Shown piece by piece: positions 23,227 through 34,069 of a DNA stretch of 64,000 nt. The stretch covers positions 93,237 to 157,236 of the forward strand of contig PYSS01000094.1 in NCBI GenBank assembly GCA_003049465.1, written 5' to 3'. The stretch is from Magnaporthiopsis rhizophila (lineage: Eukaryota > Ascomycota > Sordariomycetes > Magnaporthales > Magnaporthaceae). The notes beneath the pieces were generated by a model. That model was not told the DNA's origin. It was given only the letters and a program-made list of their open reading frames with translations, and did not search any database. A program made the position numbers and the translations under genes. How positions within the stretch are numbered: position 1 is the stretch's first letter; each line of letters begins with the position of its first letter.

Positions 23227-24345
23227 TTATACTCCAGCCTCTCCATTCGATACTAATCGCTGTTTATTGTTAGTGCATACTGTTTAAATAAAAATAAATT
23301 ATATAGTGGTAAAATGTTAACATACCACGAGGTTTCGAAGCAAGACTGCGATGGTAACTTTGCCCACTGAAGGCACGTATATGGACGCCTTCTCCTTCAC
23401 TGCAGGGCCGTCGAAGTTTCGGCAAGAGGAGAAGTTGATGCAGACGGCGCCGTCCCTGATCAGGTCCGTCGGCACTTTGAAGCTTTCGACTGGGACTCCG
23501 CCGATGATGACATCGCTGATGGGGATGCATTCTTGCAAACCCCATCCGTCCTTGTCGAGCACCTGGTGGCGTGGCTGACGGATTCCCTGGCCCCGCGTGA
23601 ATAGCTGTACTCCGGTAAGGTCGACTGAGTATACGGTAGCTCCGTCATTGGCCAGCAATGCAGCGAGGGGCCTGCCATTGACTTCGGAACGGTTGATGAC
23701 AGTAATTGTCTTCCCAAAGAGTCGGTTGCCGTAGGGCAGGATGGAGTTGTAGATCTGGAGGTGCTCGAGGAGCTTGACCACAGCCAAGGGGGTGCACGGC
23801 AGGATGGACTTCTTCTGGTTGGTAGGGTGATCCAGGAATCTGACGTTGTGGTACATGTTGTACAGATGCTTGTGGCAGAGCCCCTCGACGTCCTTGGCGA
23901 GGGCCACAGTCTCCTGGATGTACTTATCGTGTGTCGGGTTGCCTGGAAAGATAGGATAGTACACGATGATGCCGTCTACCTTTGGATCCTCGTTGGCGGC
24001 GACGATATCCTCCTCGAGTGACTCCTTATCGGCTTTCCGGAGGTCGAAGTCGAAGCCACTAAAGCGAGTGCGTAAGCAGGACGGTACAGCCTTGAAAAGT
24101 GGAATGGACACCCCGGAAGCGTTGGCGGTGACCGAGACTCACTTCTCCTCACAGGTCTTCTTGGACCACTCGGCATACTTGACAGCCGCCGGGTCGTCGT
24201 TTGCGAGAAAGGCAGCCAGGCAGGGCTTTGCGCCGTCATCCTTCTTTACCTGTCGCAAAGTCTCTCTGACTTCCTCTAGGAGGCCCTTGGCAACGGTGTC
24301 CGCTGTCACCACCTGGCACGTCTTGGGCACTTCTGAAGCTGACAT
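23227..24345 (-). CDS. MTD1: NAD-dependent methylenetetrahydrofolate dehydrogenase
   Basis: Cytosolic enzyme of the Mtd1 family that oxidises 5,10-methylene-THF to methenyl-THF with NAD+, feeding one-carbon units to purine synthesis. Exons on the minus strand are 24345-24143, 24058-23326 and 23259-23227, giving 322 aa; the yeast protein is about the same length. Visible family blocks include the DDPAAVKYAEWSKKTCEENG region, GIIVYYPIFPG, the SILPCTPLAVVKLL stretch and the nucleotide-binding INRSEVNGRPLAALLANDGA region. Introns are 84 and 66 bp. The second starts GTATGT, has a CACTAAC branch site and ends CAG, giving the C-terminus RNLV-RLVSNGEAGV. Without that splice the protein would stop 4 codons later at 23317. 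The last exon lies in AT-rich transition DNA, but its frame is intact. Confidence 0.93.
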
Positions 24346-25144
24346 GGTGCTTTGCGAGCGAAGCGATTGTGGTGTCAGATCCTGTTGGGGGCGAACGGGT
24401 TTGAGGTGGTATATCCTTTGGATGGGAAGAGGAATCGACAGCCCAGTCAGTACCTGGTACCTAGCTCAGGGACCGAGCGTGAATGTGATGATGTGCGCCT
24501 AGTTTACCCCACCAAACCAATCTTTTTTTTCCCTCCCGACATCGGACAATTTCTACTACCCCTCCACCGAAATGGCAGAAAAAATTCAACACCCCTGTCA
24601 AGACCGTTTCGGGATATGGAGTCGGATCTCTTTGGTCCGATTTCATCATGGCATCTCACCGCCCTACATAACCCCACCATGGATGCCATCACCTTGCATC
24701 AAGCCCAGCAACCACCGCGAACGACGACGCGACCAGTGTCGGGCTAGAACTCGCTAAATCAACTGAGATCTTCCAAGAGTGGTCGCCGATAAAGAGCAAG
24801 TTTAAAATAAATTACCCACCTTCTTAACCCGAATCTTTCAATCACTTTTGTTAGTACACCGTGTGTAACTAAGTGCTCGTCCTTTTTTTATCTGAGTCCT
24901 CGGAGTCCTTGCCGGAACCTGCCTGAGTGCGTTGGGAGGCGCACGGGATTGGCGCTGCCAACCTGCCAAACACCTGCAAAGATTGACTCTCATATTTTCG
25001 GTATCATTTCTCTCAATTAGAAGATAACGGTCGCCAATAGACAGCTGACACGCGGTTCTGACGGCCCAGGCGGACCGTCTACTAGCACAGAAGCACACAC
25101 ACATCCGCATTACCCGCGCCTAGGCGTAGGCCGTAGGCGTAGCC
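24346..25144. promoter_or_regulatory. Divergent promoter region MTD1/MMS19
   Basis: 799 bp between two divergent starts. It holds both 5' UTRs and promoters. No conserved frame and no clear binding site was recognised. Confidence 0.5.
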
Positions 25145-28100
25145 ATGGCTGATTTTAAGGGGTGGGCATTGCAGTATGTCCTGGCCGACGATGAGCTCAC
25201 GCGACAGGATGCTGTCACCAAAACATATGCGGGTGAGTGCAGAGTCCTCCTACAGGCCACAAGACACTGTTGGCCGGCTGACATTCGCCAACACGGCTCT
25301 CGACTGCTCCGGCCATGAAGCTCTTAGCTCCGCCAGCGTCAAGAGCACTGCTATCCTTGGCTGGGTACAGTCCATCGATCCATGGATGCCGGCTGCCCTG
25401 TCTTCCACAGGGGCCCTGCAGAACGACGATGCAGCGGGCGAGTCCGAGTTCAATGTCATCGCCAGAGCGAAAGGTGTGCTATCCCACGGAACATTTGCTC
25501 CGCATGTTCGCATCGCTGATTGGTGGTTTTACCGGCCTTCGGTCGGTGATGGAATGTTTCCCATCAGCTCTGGATTATCTTGCAGACACGCTCTCGATGA
25601 TGGATAAAGCACTGCTTCGGGCTGACCAGGGTAATGATGCCACATTTCTTGATCACGCGTCCGCCTCGGGGGCCGGGCTCTAAGAGATGCTGACTGATAT
25701 GCGATGGTCACAGTAAATTTACTTGCCGCGTTCTTCGGTAGGCTGTTCAGTGTCGACCACAAGGCTGGCATCTTGGCCGCTTCCAAAGCTGTGCGGCAGC
25801 TGGCGACGATGAAAGGTTTCAAACCCGAAATGGGAGAGTCCATCATCCAAAGCGTCGCCTCGATGCGAGATGATTTCCGCCTCCAGCCGCCCCAAACCCG
25901 TCTGGAGGTGTATGCACTGCTGCAGGCCCTGATCAGCCACGAGGCGGTCTCCAACCAGCTTCAGCACACGTACGGGACCGCCGGCGGATTCGCCATCGAT
26001 CTGCTGCAGCTCTGTAACCACGAGAGAGACCCTAGCTGTCTTCTCCAGTGGTTTGGGATCCTGCAGGTCCTAATCCGCGGCTTTAACTTCTCTGCCGACA
26101 TGGACGAAGAGCTGTTCAAATCCTTCTCTGCCTACTTTCCCATATCTATGAGAAGCTCTGTGAACCCCGCTGGTGTCACAGTCGACGATCTCAAGCTCTC
26201 TCTCCGGGCGTGTTTCTCTGCAGGGGATAAAATGGCCAGACTCACCATGCCGTTTCTGATCCAGAAGCTGGACCAAGGAGACGCTATCACGGTACCAGTC
26301 AAGGCAAGTACCCATGTTGAGCACTCTGGTAAATTATAGGACGCTAACCTCAGCACAGGTGGACATACTGAAAACACTGGATTCCTGCCTTGAGCGATGC
26401 GAACACCCATCTCGAGGCATCACGCCCTTTATCAGCCAGATTTGGAACTCCCTGAAATACGAAGTCCGCAATGGGGAAGTCCGCGAGATCGTCGACAGCA
26501 CCCTTAACGTCATGCGGACTTTGTCAAGTAGACTCGCTGTTACGCCTAGGGCCACGTCCGCCGGGATGACCCAACACGAGGATCCGCTTGGGGTATTTAC
26601 GGCAATCGTCATGGGCGACTGTCTTGAGGACCTCGCCAACCCGTCATACACCAAACCGGCAGGTCTCCTCCTCGAGAGCGTGATGGGGGGCCATGCGAGA
26701 TCCTTTGCATTGATGCTGCCTGGGGCGCTTGATGCTATCGCCGTGAATCTTCGCGAGCCAAGGACGACTGGGCATGCTCGCTCCTGTTTAGGATTTTTGG
26801 CCTCGCTCCTGGACTCGCGAGCCCGTCTGGTTCACAAATCTGCTGGCACGGACCAAACCGGGTCGCTCCATGATCTTGGCACGCTCGACTCGCTTGTTCT
26901 CGAACGCACTTACGCCACCCTCGCACGCTCTTGGAAGGACAACAACGTTGAGAACCCCGATGCCGACCATATTGCAACACTCAAGGAGACAACCCGAGGT
27001 CTAGCTGCATTAGCCTGCCAACCCCGGGCTCCGTCTGCTGCTGGCACCTCTGTCCTCCTGTGTAGCGACCGTGAGTGCGACCAGATATGTGCCATGATAT
27101 CTGACCGGATCGTCAATATATTCAACCTTGCCTCATCGCCGGACATAGGGCCCCGGAAGGAGTTGGCAGATGTTGCTGTGGTTGCCCTTCGCGACATCGT
27201 TGGTTTTTACCCCTCCGGCTATCCCATTATGCTCCGAAGGGCCACCTCCACTATCCAGGACAGACAGTGGGGAGACCGGCCATCTCGGAACTCTCTCGAC
27301 ATGCTCAAAACATTGCTGCTTAGGCTGTCATATATTGGATGCTCCAATCTACCTTCGTCCGGTCACCCCCTGCAGCACTTTCACTTGTTTGTCCTGTCCA
27401 TGCAGCAGCTCACCTTCTCGTATCTCGACCAGAGGGTCCGATTCGATGTTCCTACCATCACAGCATCGGCCATCTACAATGCTTTCATGCTCTTCAGGGA
27501 TGCATGCCTTTGCGAAGGGTTTCTCACCCGACGAGATATTATCACAACTAGCTGGGCCCGGCTAACAGCTGGTTTCGATCGTCGGTTTCCCGAATTTCCA
27601 TCAACCACCAGCCAGCAGACTCCTGAGGCTGGACCCGATTCAGACGAGGGATCGGAGCAGGCGGTCGTCTCTGATGTATCCCGAGATTACCTCGAATGCT
27701 CCTTGTCACTGCTCACTCGCTTTTATCGTCGCGCGACTGCCTACGCTCTTGACCCAGTCCCCGGACCGCGGCTCAGCTCGGACTTTGACAACGCGAGTAA
27801 CATTCCGGCCGTGACGGCCGCCCAAGAGACGGACTTGCAGGATATCTATCTGCACCAGCTCGCGGATATGGCAACGTTCGTGATCCGTGACCTCGAACAG
27901 GAGGAACAGAAATCACTACAGATCCCGGTGGAGGCGTTCAATCTCTTTGGAGCTGGCCACCCGCCAATCACGTGGCTCAGTGGACACGACGACGGACGCA
28001 CCAACGTCCTCTCTCTCGGGGTCCTAAGAGGCTTGCGCGGACTCCCTATGTCCCAAATTGTAAGTCCAACCCAGTGATCCCCTCACCACCGTCATCGAAG

Positions 28101-29121
28101 AGACTAACATGGCATGGTGCGGCAGCTGGAGTCCGAGGTCTTCACGCAATGCATCCTGAATGATGTCGAAACTGCTGAGCTCTTTCCCGAAAGGACGCAA
28201 AAGGTCCGGGACCACATTCTGACGGTCATCGCAAACAAATGGATCCCAGGCTCGAGTGTGGGTGTGTCGGCGACGCAGACATGGAAGGCGACCATCTCCT
28301 CACTGGAGTCGGTCGTCCGGGAGCCCAATAACGGAATGCGCATAGAGCGCTACTCGAGGCTCCTGGCAGTGCTTGCCGGCGCGATCGCAAGGAGGGATAA
28401 AGAGATTGGCAACCTTGCTACCCACATCTCAGCCCTCCCGGCGTCCCTTGGGCACGCCGGGGACTCCATGGCGCGGTGCCTAGAAGATCTTGTGTCGTGC
28501 AAAGAACGACTGGAGCCCGAGAACCACGCCGTCATCAAGCCCCTTTACCAGCAGTGGGTCTACGTGCATTTTGGGAGCTCCAAGCTGCAATCGTCATTCC
28601 CAATCACCCAAGACAAGCCCGAAGGGGTGGTCCAAGCGATAACGGTCGTCCGTCTCCTGAAGCATATAGACTTCCTCGTATACGAACAGGACATTGACAA
28701 AGTCGTTCGTATCGCAATCGCGGGCGTGTCTTCCTTCCACAACTATGGCGACATCGAAGCTGCGCTGGACGTGCTTCGAGAGGTTCTTAAACGCAGCCCA
28801 GGAACCATGGAGGATCAGATCAAGGCGGTTATATCGGGAGCAGTCAAAGTGCTGAAGTGTGACCCGAAGCCATTGCCCAGGCATTCGGCGGGGTTGGAAA
28901 TCCCTGCCCGGTTTCTGAGGGAAGGAAGTCTCGCCCGCTGTCGGGACGTGCTTCTTCTCCTGCTCAAGGACCTGGCACAAAGCTTCGATGAGGGGCTACT
29001 GGGCCAATACTCGGCAAGCATGTCTCGCGTCTTGGGAGATGCATGTGGCGATCCTGTCCGAGAGGTGAGACAGTCTGCTCTCGCTGCTCGGCGTAGCTGG
29101 GCCAGAATAGCAAAGCGCTAG
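25145..29121 (+). CDS. MMS19: MMS19/Met18 HEAT-repeat Fe-S targeting factor
   Basis: Scaffold of the cytosolic iron-sulfur targeting complex, which delivers Fe-S clusters to DNA polymerases, helicases such as XPD and other nuclear proteins. Exons: 25145-25232, 25321-25473, 25568-25630, 25714-26303, 26359-28059 and 28126-29121, giving 1,196 aa. The frame is kept at every junction. N-terminal fungal Met18 blocks are visible, such as SVDHKAGI, FSAYFPIS and DQGDAITVPVKVDILKT, followed by long alpha-helical HEAT-like sequence to the C-terminus. The start has a good context (AGCCATGG). Intron 4 (26304-26358) begins GC rather than GT. The first intron's acceptor is weak (GAAG before 25321), so the first splice is the least certain. 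Confidence 0.9.
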
Positions 29122-29490
29122 GGATATGTCGAGATAGATAGTGGACGGAAAGAGAGGCACATGCAGACATGCAAAGCTACCGTGGCGGGGGGTCAATGTC
29201 GTCATCCTACGGCTAGGACAAATAGCCGTGCTTATGCCTAGGCAATTCGGTGAAGCACACACGGAGTATTCGACGTGCCTGGCATGGCAGATGTGCGCCA
29301 CGCCAGAGGATCGTGCACGCAGAAAAGACGGGTAGCGCAAGACTAGCGAGCGGTACAAGTGAGGGGAAGAACCGTGGGTTGACGATCTGAATTCATTTAT
29401 CATCTGGGTCTGGGTCTGACGAAAACAAGCATGCGAGTGTGCGCAGGACTAGCCATACTATCAGCCACCTTCTAGCCAGCGACCAAAGTT
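29122..29490. other. Convergent spacer MMS19/SPC2
   Basis: 369 bp holding the 3' ends of two convergent genes. I see no frame or repeat. Confidence 0.5.
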
Positions 29491-30385
29491 CTAGGCCTTA
29501 CGCCGGCTTCCGCCCTTCTTGGCGGTACTCGGCTCAGCGCCAGTTGCTGTGACAGAAGTCGAAGCCGCGAGCAGCGCGTCGAGAACCTCGGCGTTGTATT
29601 TATTCTGCGACTCCGCAGGCACAGAAGTGGACGCTGCAGCCTTAAGCCTCTTGGAATCAAGCTTCCCAATCGCGGGCACAGCCGTGGCGAGCATGGTCTG
29701 AAATGGCGCTGCAACGAAGTGACCCGCCGAGTCAAACCATTCGTTGAAGGCCCGGGCAATCGTTAGGCTTTGTGCTGTAGCCGAGCCTTTGGGAAGGACC
29801 GAGATGCTAAGCCTGTAGGTAGGGTCGTTCTTCACAGTAGTGGACGATATGGTAAGCTGGTTGTTGGAAAGAATTGGTTAGTCATAAGGGCCCTGGCAGC
29901 GAACAGCGAGCGTTCCAGAGGCTACCGCACGTCAAGGTTTCATTCTTGATGATGGTGGGGGCTGTCGCGACGAACCTTCTCCCCGCTGGGCGCAGTGCCG
30001 ACATAGACGATCCCCTTCTCAAAACCCCAGATCCAGACGGTGAGGGCCCCATTGAGGAGGGTGTAGAGAACAACGGCGGCAGCAGTGTAGTACTTGGTGC
30101 TGTCGAATCCAAGCTTGTAGTCCCAGAGGAAGCAGGCAGCGGCGACCATGAAGGCGCCGTAGCCCAGGCCCAGACGGACGTTGGTGAGAGTGTGCGACTG
30201 CTTGAACTTGAGAGAGTTCAGGTAGTTGGGAATAGCATCGTCGGACGTGTTCTTAAGGTCTAGGGCGGTACGGTCAGCACGAACCAGCTTAGACGGAGCT
30301 GCTCGCTCAACTCCATGACGCTGGCGGAGATGTCTCGCTTACCTGCGAGGTTATAGACTGCGATTCTCTCCTGTGAAACTGCCAT
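29491..30385 (-). CDS. SPC2: Signal peptidase complex subunit 2 (Spc25-type)
   Basis: Non-catalytic ER membrane subunit of signal peptidase that helps link it to the Sec61 translocon. Exons on the minus strand are 30385-30343, 30259-29976 and 29856-29491, giving 230 aa. The protein has two membrane spans at about residues 44-62 and 72-93 (GYGAFMVAAACFLW and AAAVVLYTLLNGALTVWIW), joined by a short DYKLG-type loop, and a large cytosolic C-terminal domain ending in the basic KKGGSRRKA. Intron 1 is 83 bp (GTAAGC, CTGAC, TAG). Intron 2 is 119 bp with a weak GTTCGT donor but a clear GACTAAC branch site. The gene is divergent from EMC3, another ER membrane component. Confidence 0.9.
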
Positions 30386-30777
30386 TTTGCTGTTCGCGGG
30401 GGTCCAAGCTGTGCGAAGAGCAGTCTTCTTTGTTGGTTGATCGTTGAGCTCGAAACAAATAAGCTCCTATTAGGGTGCTGTGAGGTTCTGTGTCCGCTGC
30501 GCTAGGTCGTGGTGTCCGCACATACGTGGTCGGATTTCACGGCTCTCATAGGCTAGCTAGGCCCCGCATACGCCCGTCTCAAAGCTTTGCAGGGGAGCAC
30601 AGTGGGTCTCAAACGATGCTACCGACCAGCCAGCTTGTCGCCCTGTTATCCTCGCCGCCAAATGTCCCGAGGCTCCGACTACGAAAGAAGTGCCAGAGGC
30701 CGTCATTGAACAATCGCCTATTAGCAATCCGCGCTTCTCAGTATCCTCGAGTTCGGCCGACGAGGCAACTACGGACC
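30386..30777. promoter_or_regulatory. Divergent promoter region SPC2/EMC3
   Basis: 392 bp separate the start codons of two ER membrane-protein genes. A short upstream ATG frame precedes EMC3 at 30616. No specific operator was recognised. Confidence 0.5.
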
Positions 30778-31915
30778 ATGGCTGTCCAAATCCCTGCGCA
30801 GACGATCCATCGGGATCCCCAGCTCTTGTACGTCGGCGCTTTCATGGACGGCTTGCCGCCCCCATCGCCAACGCGCTCATCGAAATGGCAGGAGCCCTGG
30901 AACACGCGGGCTAACGGGATATAACTAGCTACTGGATTCTGATCCCAATTACCGTCGTCATGGTGGGCCACGTCCTGCCCCTCGCGTTGGTTGTGCCCGC
31001 TCCTCTAACACAGCCACTACCAACAGATCCTCACTGGCATGTTGAGGCATTACGCCGCCGTGCTTATGACCGCATCGCCCAAAAGGCTCGAAGCCAAGAC
31101 GATGAGGGAGCAACGAGCTCTACTGCACGGTATTGGGATACGAAGCAACTATCACGTTCTGTCAAAACGATCGTTCAACACACGTCGTGATACCCTGACG
31201 GTTGCATACGAGTCTGGTGCCTTCTTGAAGGCTCCGGAAAGCCGTGGCCAGGCGCCCCCGAACCCCATGACGGACCCCAACGCCATGGAGGGCATGATGG
31301 GAATGATGAAGAACAACATGGCCATGATCATCCCAAACACGCTCATTATGAGCTGGATCAACACCTTCTTCAGTGGCTATGTCATAAGTAAGATACTCAC
31401 ACAGTCCTCTTGACGGTTTGTCCGGCTTTCCACTAAAAACTCCTTAGTGAAGCTCCCTTTCCCTCTCACGGTGAAATTCAAGAGCATGCTCCAGGCCGGC
31501 GTTGCTACGCGAGATATGGACCCGAGATGGATGTCGAGCATCAGCTGGTATTTCCTGTGCATATTCGGCTTACAGTCCGTCTTCAACTTCCTCCTTGGCA
31601 GTGATAATGGTAGGTTAATACCCGCCGCCCGCACGGGCACTCTGTGCCTTTTGATTTATTTATTTATTTAAGCCCTGGGAGCATCTTCAGTACCGTTACA
31701 TCACTAACAACCGCTAACAAAAACTTTGCGTAGCTGCGAATCAAATGGCTCAGCAAATGGGTCAGATGGGGCCGCAGGCTCCCCAGCTGTTCGGGCCAGG
31801 TGTCGACCCCGACAAACTATTCTTGGCTGAGGTGGAGAATCTCGCCGTCATTGAGCACTACTCGGTCCTAGACGAGGTAGAGCACAGACTGCTCGAAAAG
31901 GTTCGGCGACCCTAA
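30778..31915 (+). CDS. EMC3: ER membrane protein complex subunit 3
   Basis: Core insertase subunit of the ER membrane complex, of the Oxa1/YidC/Get1 superfamily, which inserts tail-anchored and multipass proteins. Exons: 30778-30827, 30929-30962, 31027-31387, 31448-31609 and 31734-31915, giving 262 aa, close to human and yeast EMC3. An N-terminal span follows DPQLFYW (about residues 18-38). Then comes the conserved RHY...LMTASPK block, a methionine-rich MEGMMGMMKNNMAMIIPNTL segment with the second span, and ISWYFLCIFGLQSVFNFLLG as the third. All introns have GT-AG ends; the last has tandem CTAAC branch candidates. The gene converges on RPC25 with only 82 bp between stops. Confidence 0.95.
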
Positions 31916-31997
31916 GGGGCTGCCATTCATCGATTTCGAGTCCCAACGCCCAGAACAGGGCGAGTAAGCCGTACGCAGCACACCCCTATAAAGAATA

Positions 31998-33102
31998 TCA
32001 AATCTCACCGTTGTCGACCAGCTCTTCGACAGCCTCGGCGCCGCCGTCGTCTCCCCACCACAGACAAACTCCCAAGCCTTCCTCCTTCATCGTGCCGGTG
32101 ATTCGGTACGGGGGTTTCTTCTCCTGCGGCTCATTTCCCTCAATCGGTTTCGTGGGTGTCTGGTCATGCCATTCTTCTGCGCTCACTCGAAAGCGGACAA
32201 CCTCGTGGATGTCATAGTACATGTCCTCTCCATCAACATGCCAGACCCAGAGTGACTGTTCGTGGTTGCTGTCGGGGGCTCATCAGTCGCATATCCTGAC
32301 AGGGGATAAGAGTCTGGTTACGAGACTTACAAGGTCGCCCCTTCAGGTAGCTCGTCAAAGGGAATGAAGACGTCATCGAAGAAGTCGGTGCGCACTGAAT
32401 ATCTCCAATGGTTAGCACCAGTCATTCATTCGAAGACTAGGGCTGATGTCTGGGATTACGGACGGTGAATTCCATCTTTCACACATCGGCTGATCCGCGC
32501 AAACAGCACTTCGCCTTTGAACGGCCGGAAGACCACTAGACGACACTCGACTGCAATCCCAGTCAACAGACGCTCAAATGTCGCCCTGGGCATACGGACA
32601 ACACCCAGACAAATCCAGGACCGAGAGGGTGGGGGGTGTGAATGATATGGCAGCTTAAATATACCATTGACGTTGACAACGCCAGTCCCGTGTCCAATAA
32701 GGCCTTCTGAGGCCCATAACAGGTCATATACACATATGCAAAGGCCTAGCTTCTGAATGACCTGTGAATGAGTCAGCTTCACCTGAAAGAGCCGTTGCCT
32801 CCAACATCAGTTACGGCTAAACCAGGGCTAGTGTTGGTCGGCCATGAGAGAGCGCACCTTGTTGCAGTACTTTTCGTTCAGATTGTCTTCTATGGCATCA
32901 ATGCTTAGCTTGGCAAACTGCGCTGGCTTGATCTGAACAAGATCTGCGATCTTTGTCTGGAGGGTTGTTAGGAGTTGTCCTGTCGATGACGGGGTGATGA
33001 CCCACGGAGGCGGGGAGAAAACCTATGAAAAGGAAGGAAGAACAGGTGTGACAGGCATTACTGGAGAGGCAGGCTTTTGGAATAACGTACGAGGATAAAC
33101 AT
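31998..33102 (-). CDS. RPC25: RNA polymerase III subunit Rpc25 (RPC8)
   Basis: Stalk subunit of RNA polymerase III, paralogous to Rpb7, which with Rpc17 helps initiate transcription of tRNA and 5S genes. Exons on the minus strand are 33102-33091, 32956-32858, 32761-32665, 32550-32464, 32394-32331 and 32268-31998, giving 209 aa (yeast about 212). The N-terminal SHS2-type domain contains LGLCICVYDLLWASEG and the VVFRPFKGEV block. The C-terminal OB-fold contains GIHLRTDFFDDVFIP, VRFRVSAEEWHDQTPT and GLGVCLWW. Exon 1 is only 12 nt (MFIL). The donor of intron 4 (GTCCGT) is weak but is the only one that keeps the frame. Confidence 0.93.
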
Positions 33103-34069
33103 GTCGGCTGATCGGGATTGTTGGAGTGCTCCGGATCCAGACGTGAGCTGAAACAGACAACAGCCTTTGAGTATATCTCCCCCTCTCCTACTGGGCACAT
33201 TCAATGCTTTGCAGGGCGACAAATGCGAGGCGGTGCCGCGATGGCTCCGGGCTGCTGGCTTGCCTTCGTTGTCCAAGGAGTGGGTACCACCACCTCCCTG
33301 CGCAGCAGGATGTTTGCAGGCAAAAAATGCCCCACCACCACCGCCTTCCCTCCCTAGTGTGAAAAGGGGATTAGTCATAGAGCTTACGTGAGTGAGCACG
33401 GGCATGCTTTAGCTACCTTTAGGCCTTTTCCGCCCACGACGGATCCGTAGTCTAGATTAGAACGAATCATCGCATTTTCCCTCTACGATCTGCACCTTGT
33501 TTTTTTACTAGGTCGACGCTGTGGCTGCTTGCATCAATTGCGGGCCCTGCATGGAACCTGCCTTGCTGGCCACCACCTGGGTAGAATAAATCGCCAGGTC
33601 TTGCTCGAAAAAAAAAAACCAAAACACAAACCGACACCACCGCCATCCAAACGTCATCTCAAAATCTCCTGCTGCCGGCTGTCCACCCGCCCTACTGATC
33701 CCCTAAATCGAGGCACCTCCTTTCAATCGCGACATCCTCCCAGCCCTTTTGACGCCCATACCGCCGGCCGGACGCTTGTCTGCAAGAGCAGTGTCCATTT
33801 GTTCCTTGGCCGTGCGAGACCCCTTCCTCGAACCGCGTAACTGCCGCATCGTCCCGCCGTCTCCTGCCTCAAGCAACGCCCTGCCACTACTGCCTAGGTT
33901 TGCTACGGTTGTGCGCGCTGCGCTTGTTCTAGAAGTTCGTGTGCAAGGCATTCGATCTTCTGCCACTTCTCCAATTCCACCCTCTTTTCTTGCGTTGCAA
34001 CTGGCGCGCGCTCTTCCCACTGTCTGCGCGTCTTCCCCGTCCGAGTTTGTCTCCGAGACCTCCGAGAAA
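33103..34069. promoter_or_regulatory. Divergent promoter region RPC25/NUFIP-like gene
   Basis: 967 bp of non-coding sequence between two divergent starts, including a short A-rich run near 33609. The frame of the next gene stays open upstream to 33749, but this is read as 5' UTR. Confidence 0.5.

Noticed and set aside
33749..34069. An upstream start for the NUFIP-like gene at 33749
   Set aside because: The frame is open, but its composition differs from the Tyr/Pro-rich protein, and the ATG at 34070 has a better context.
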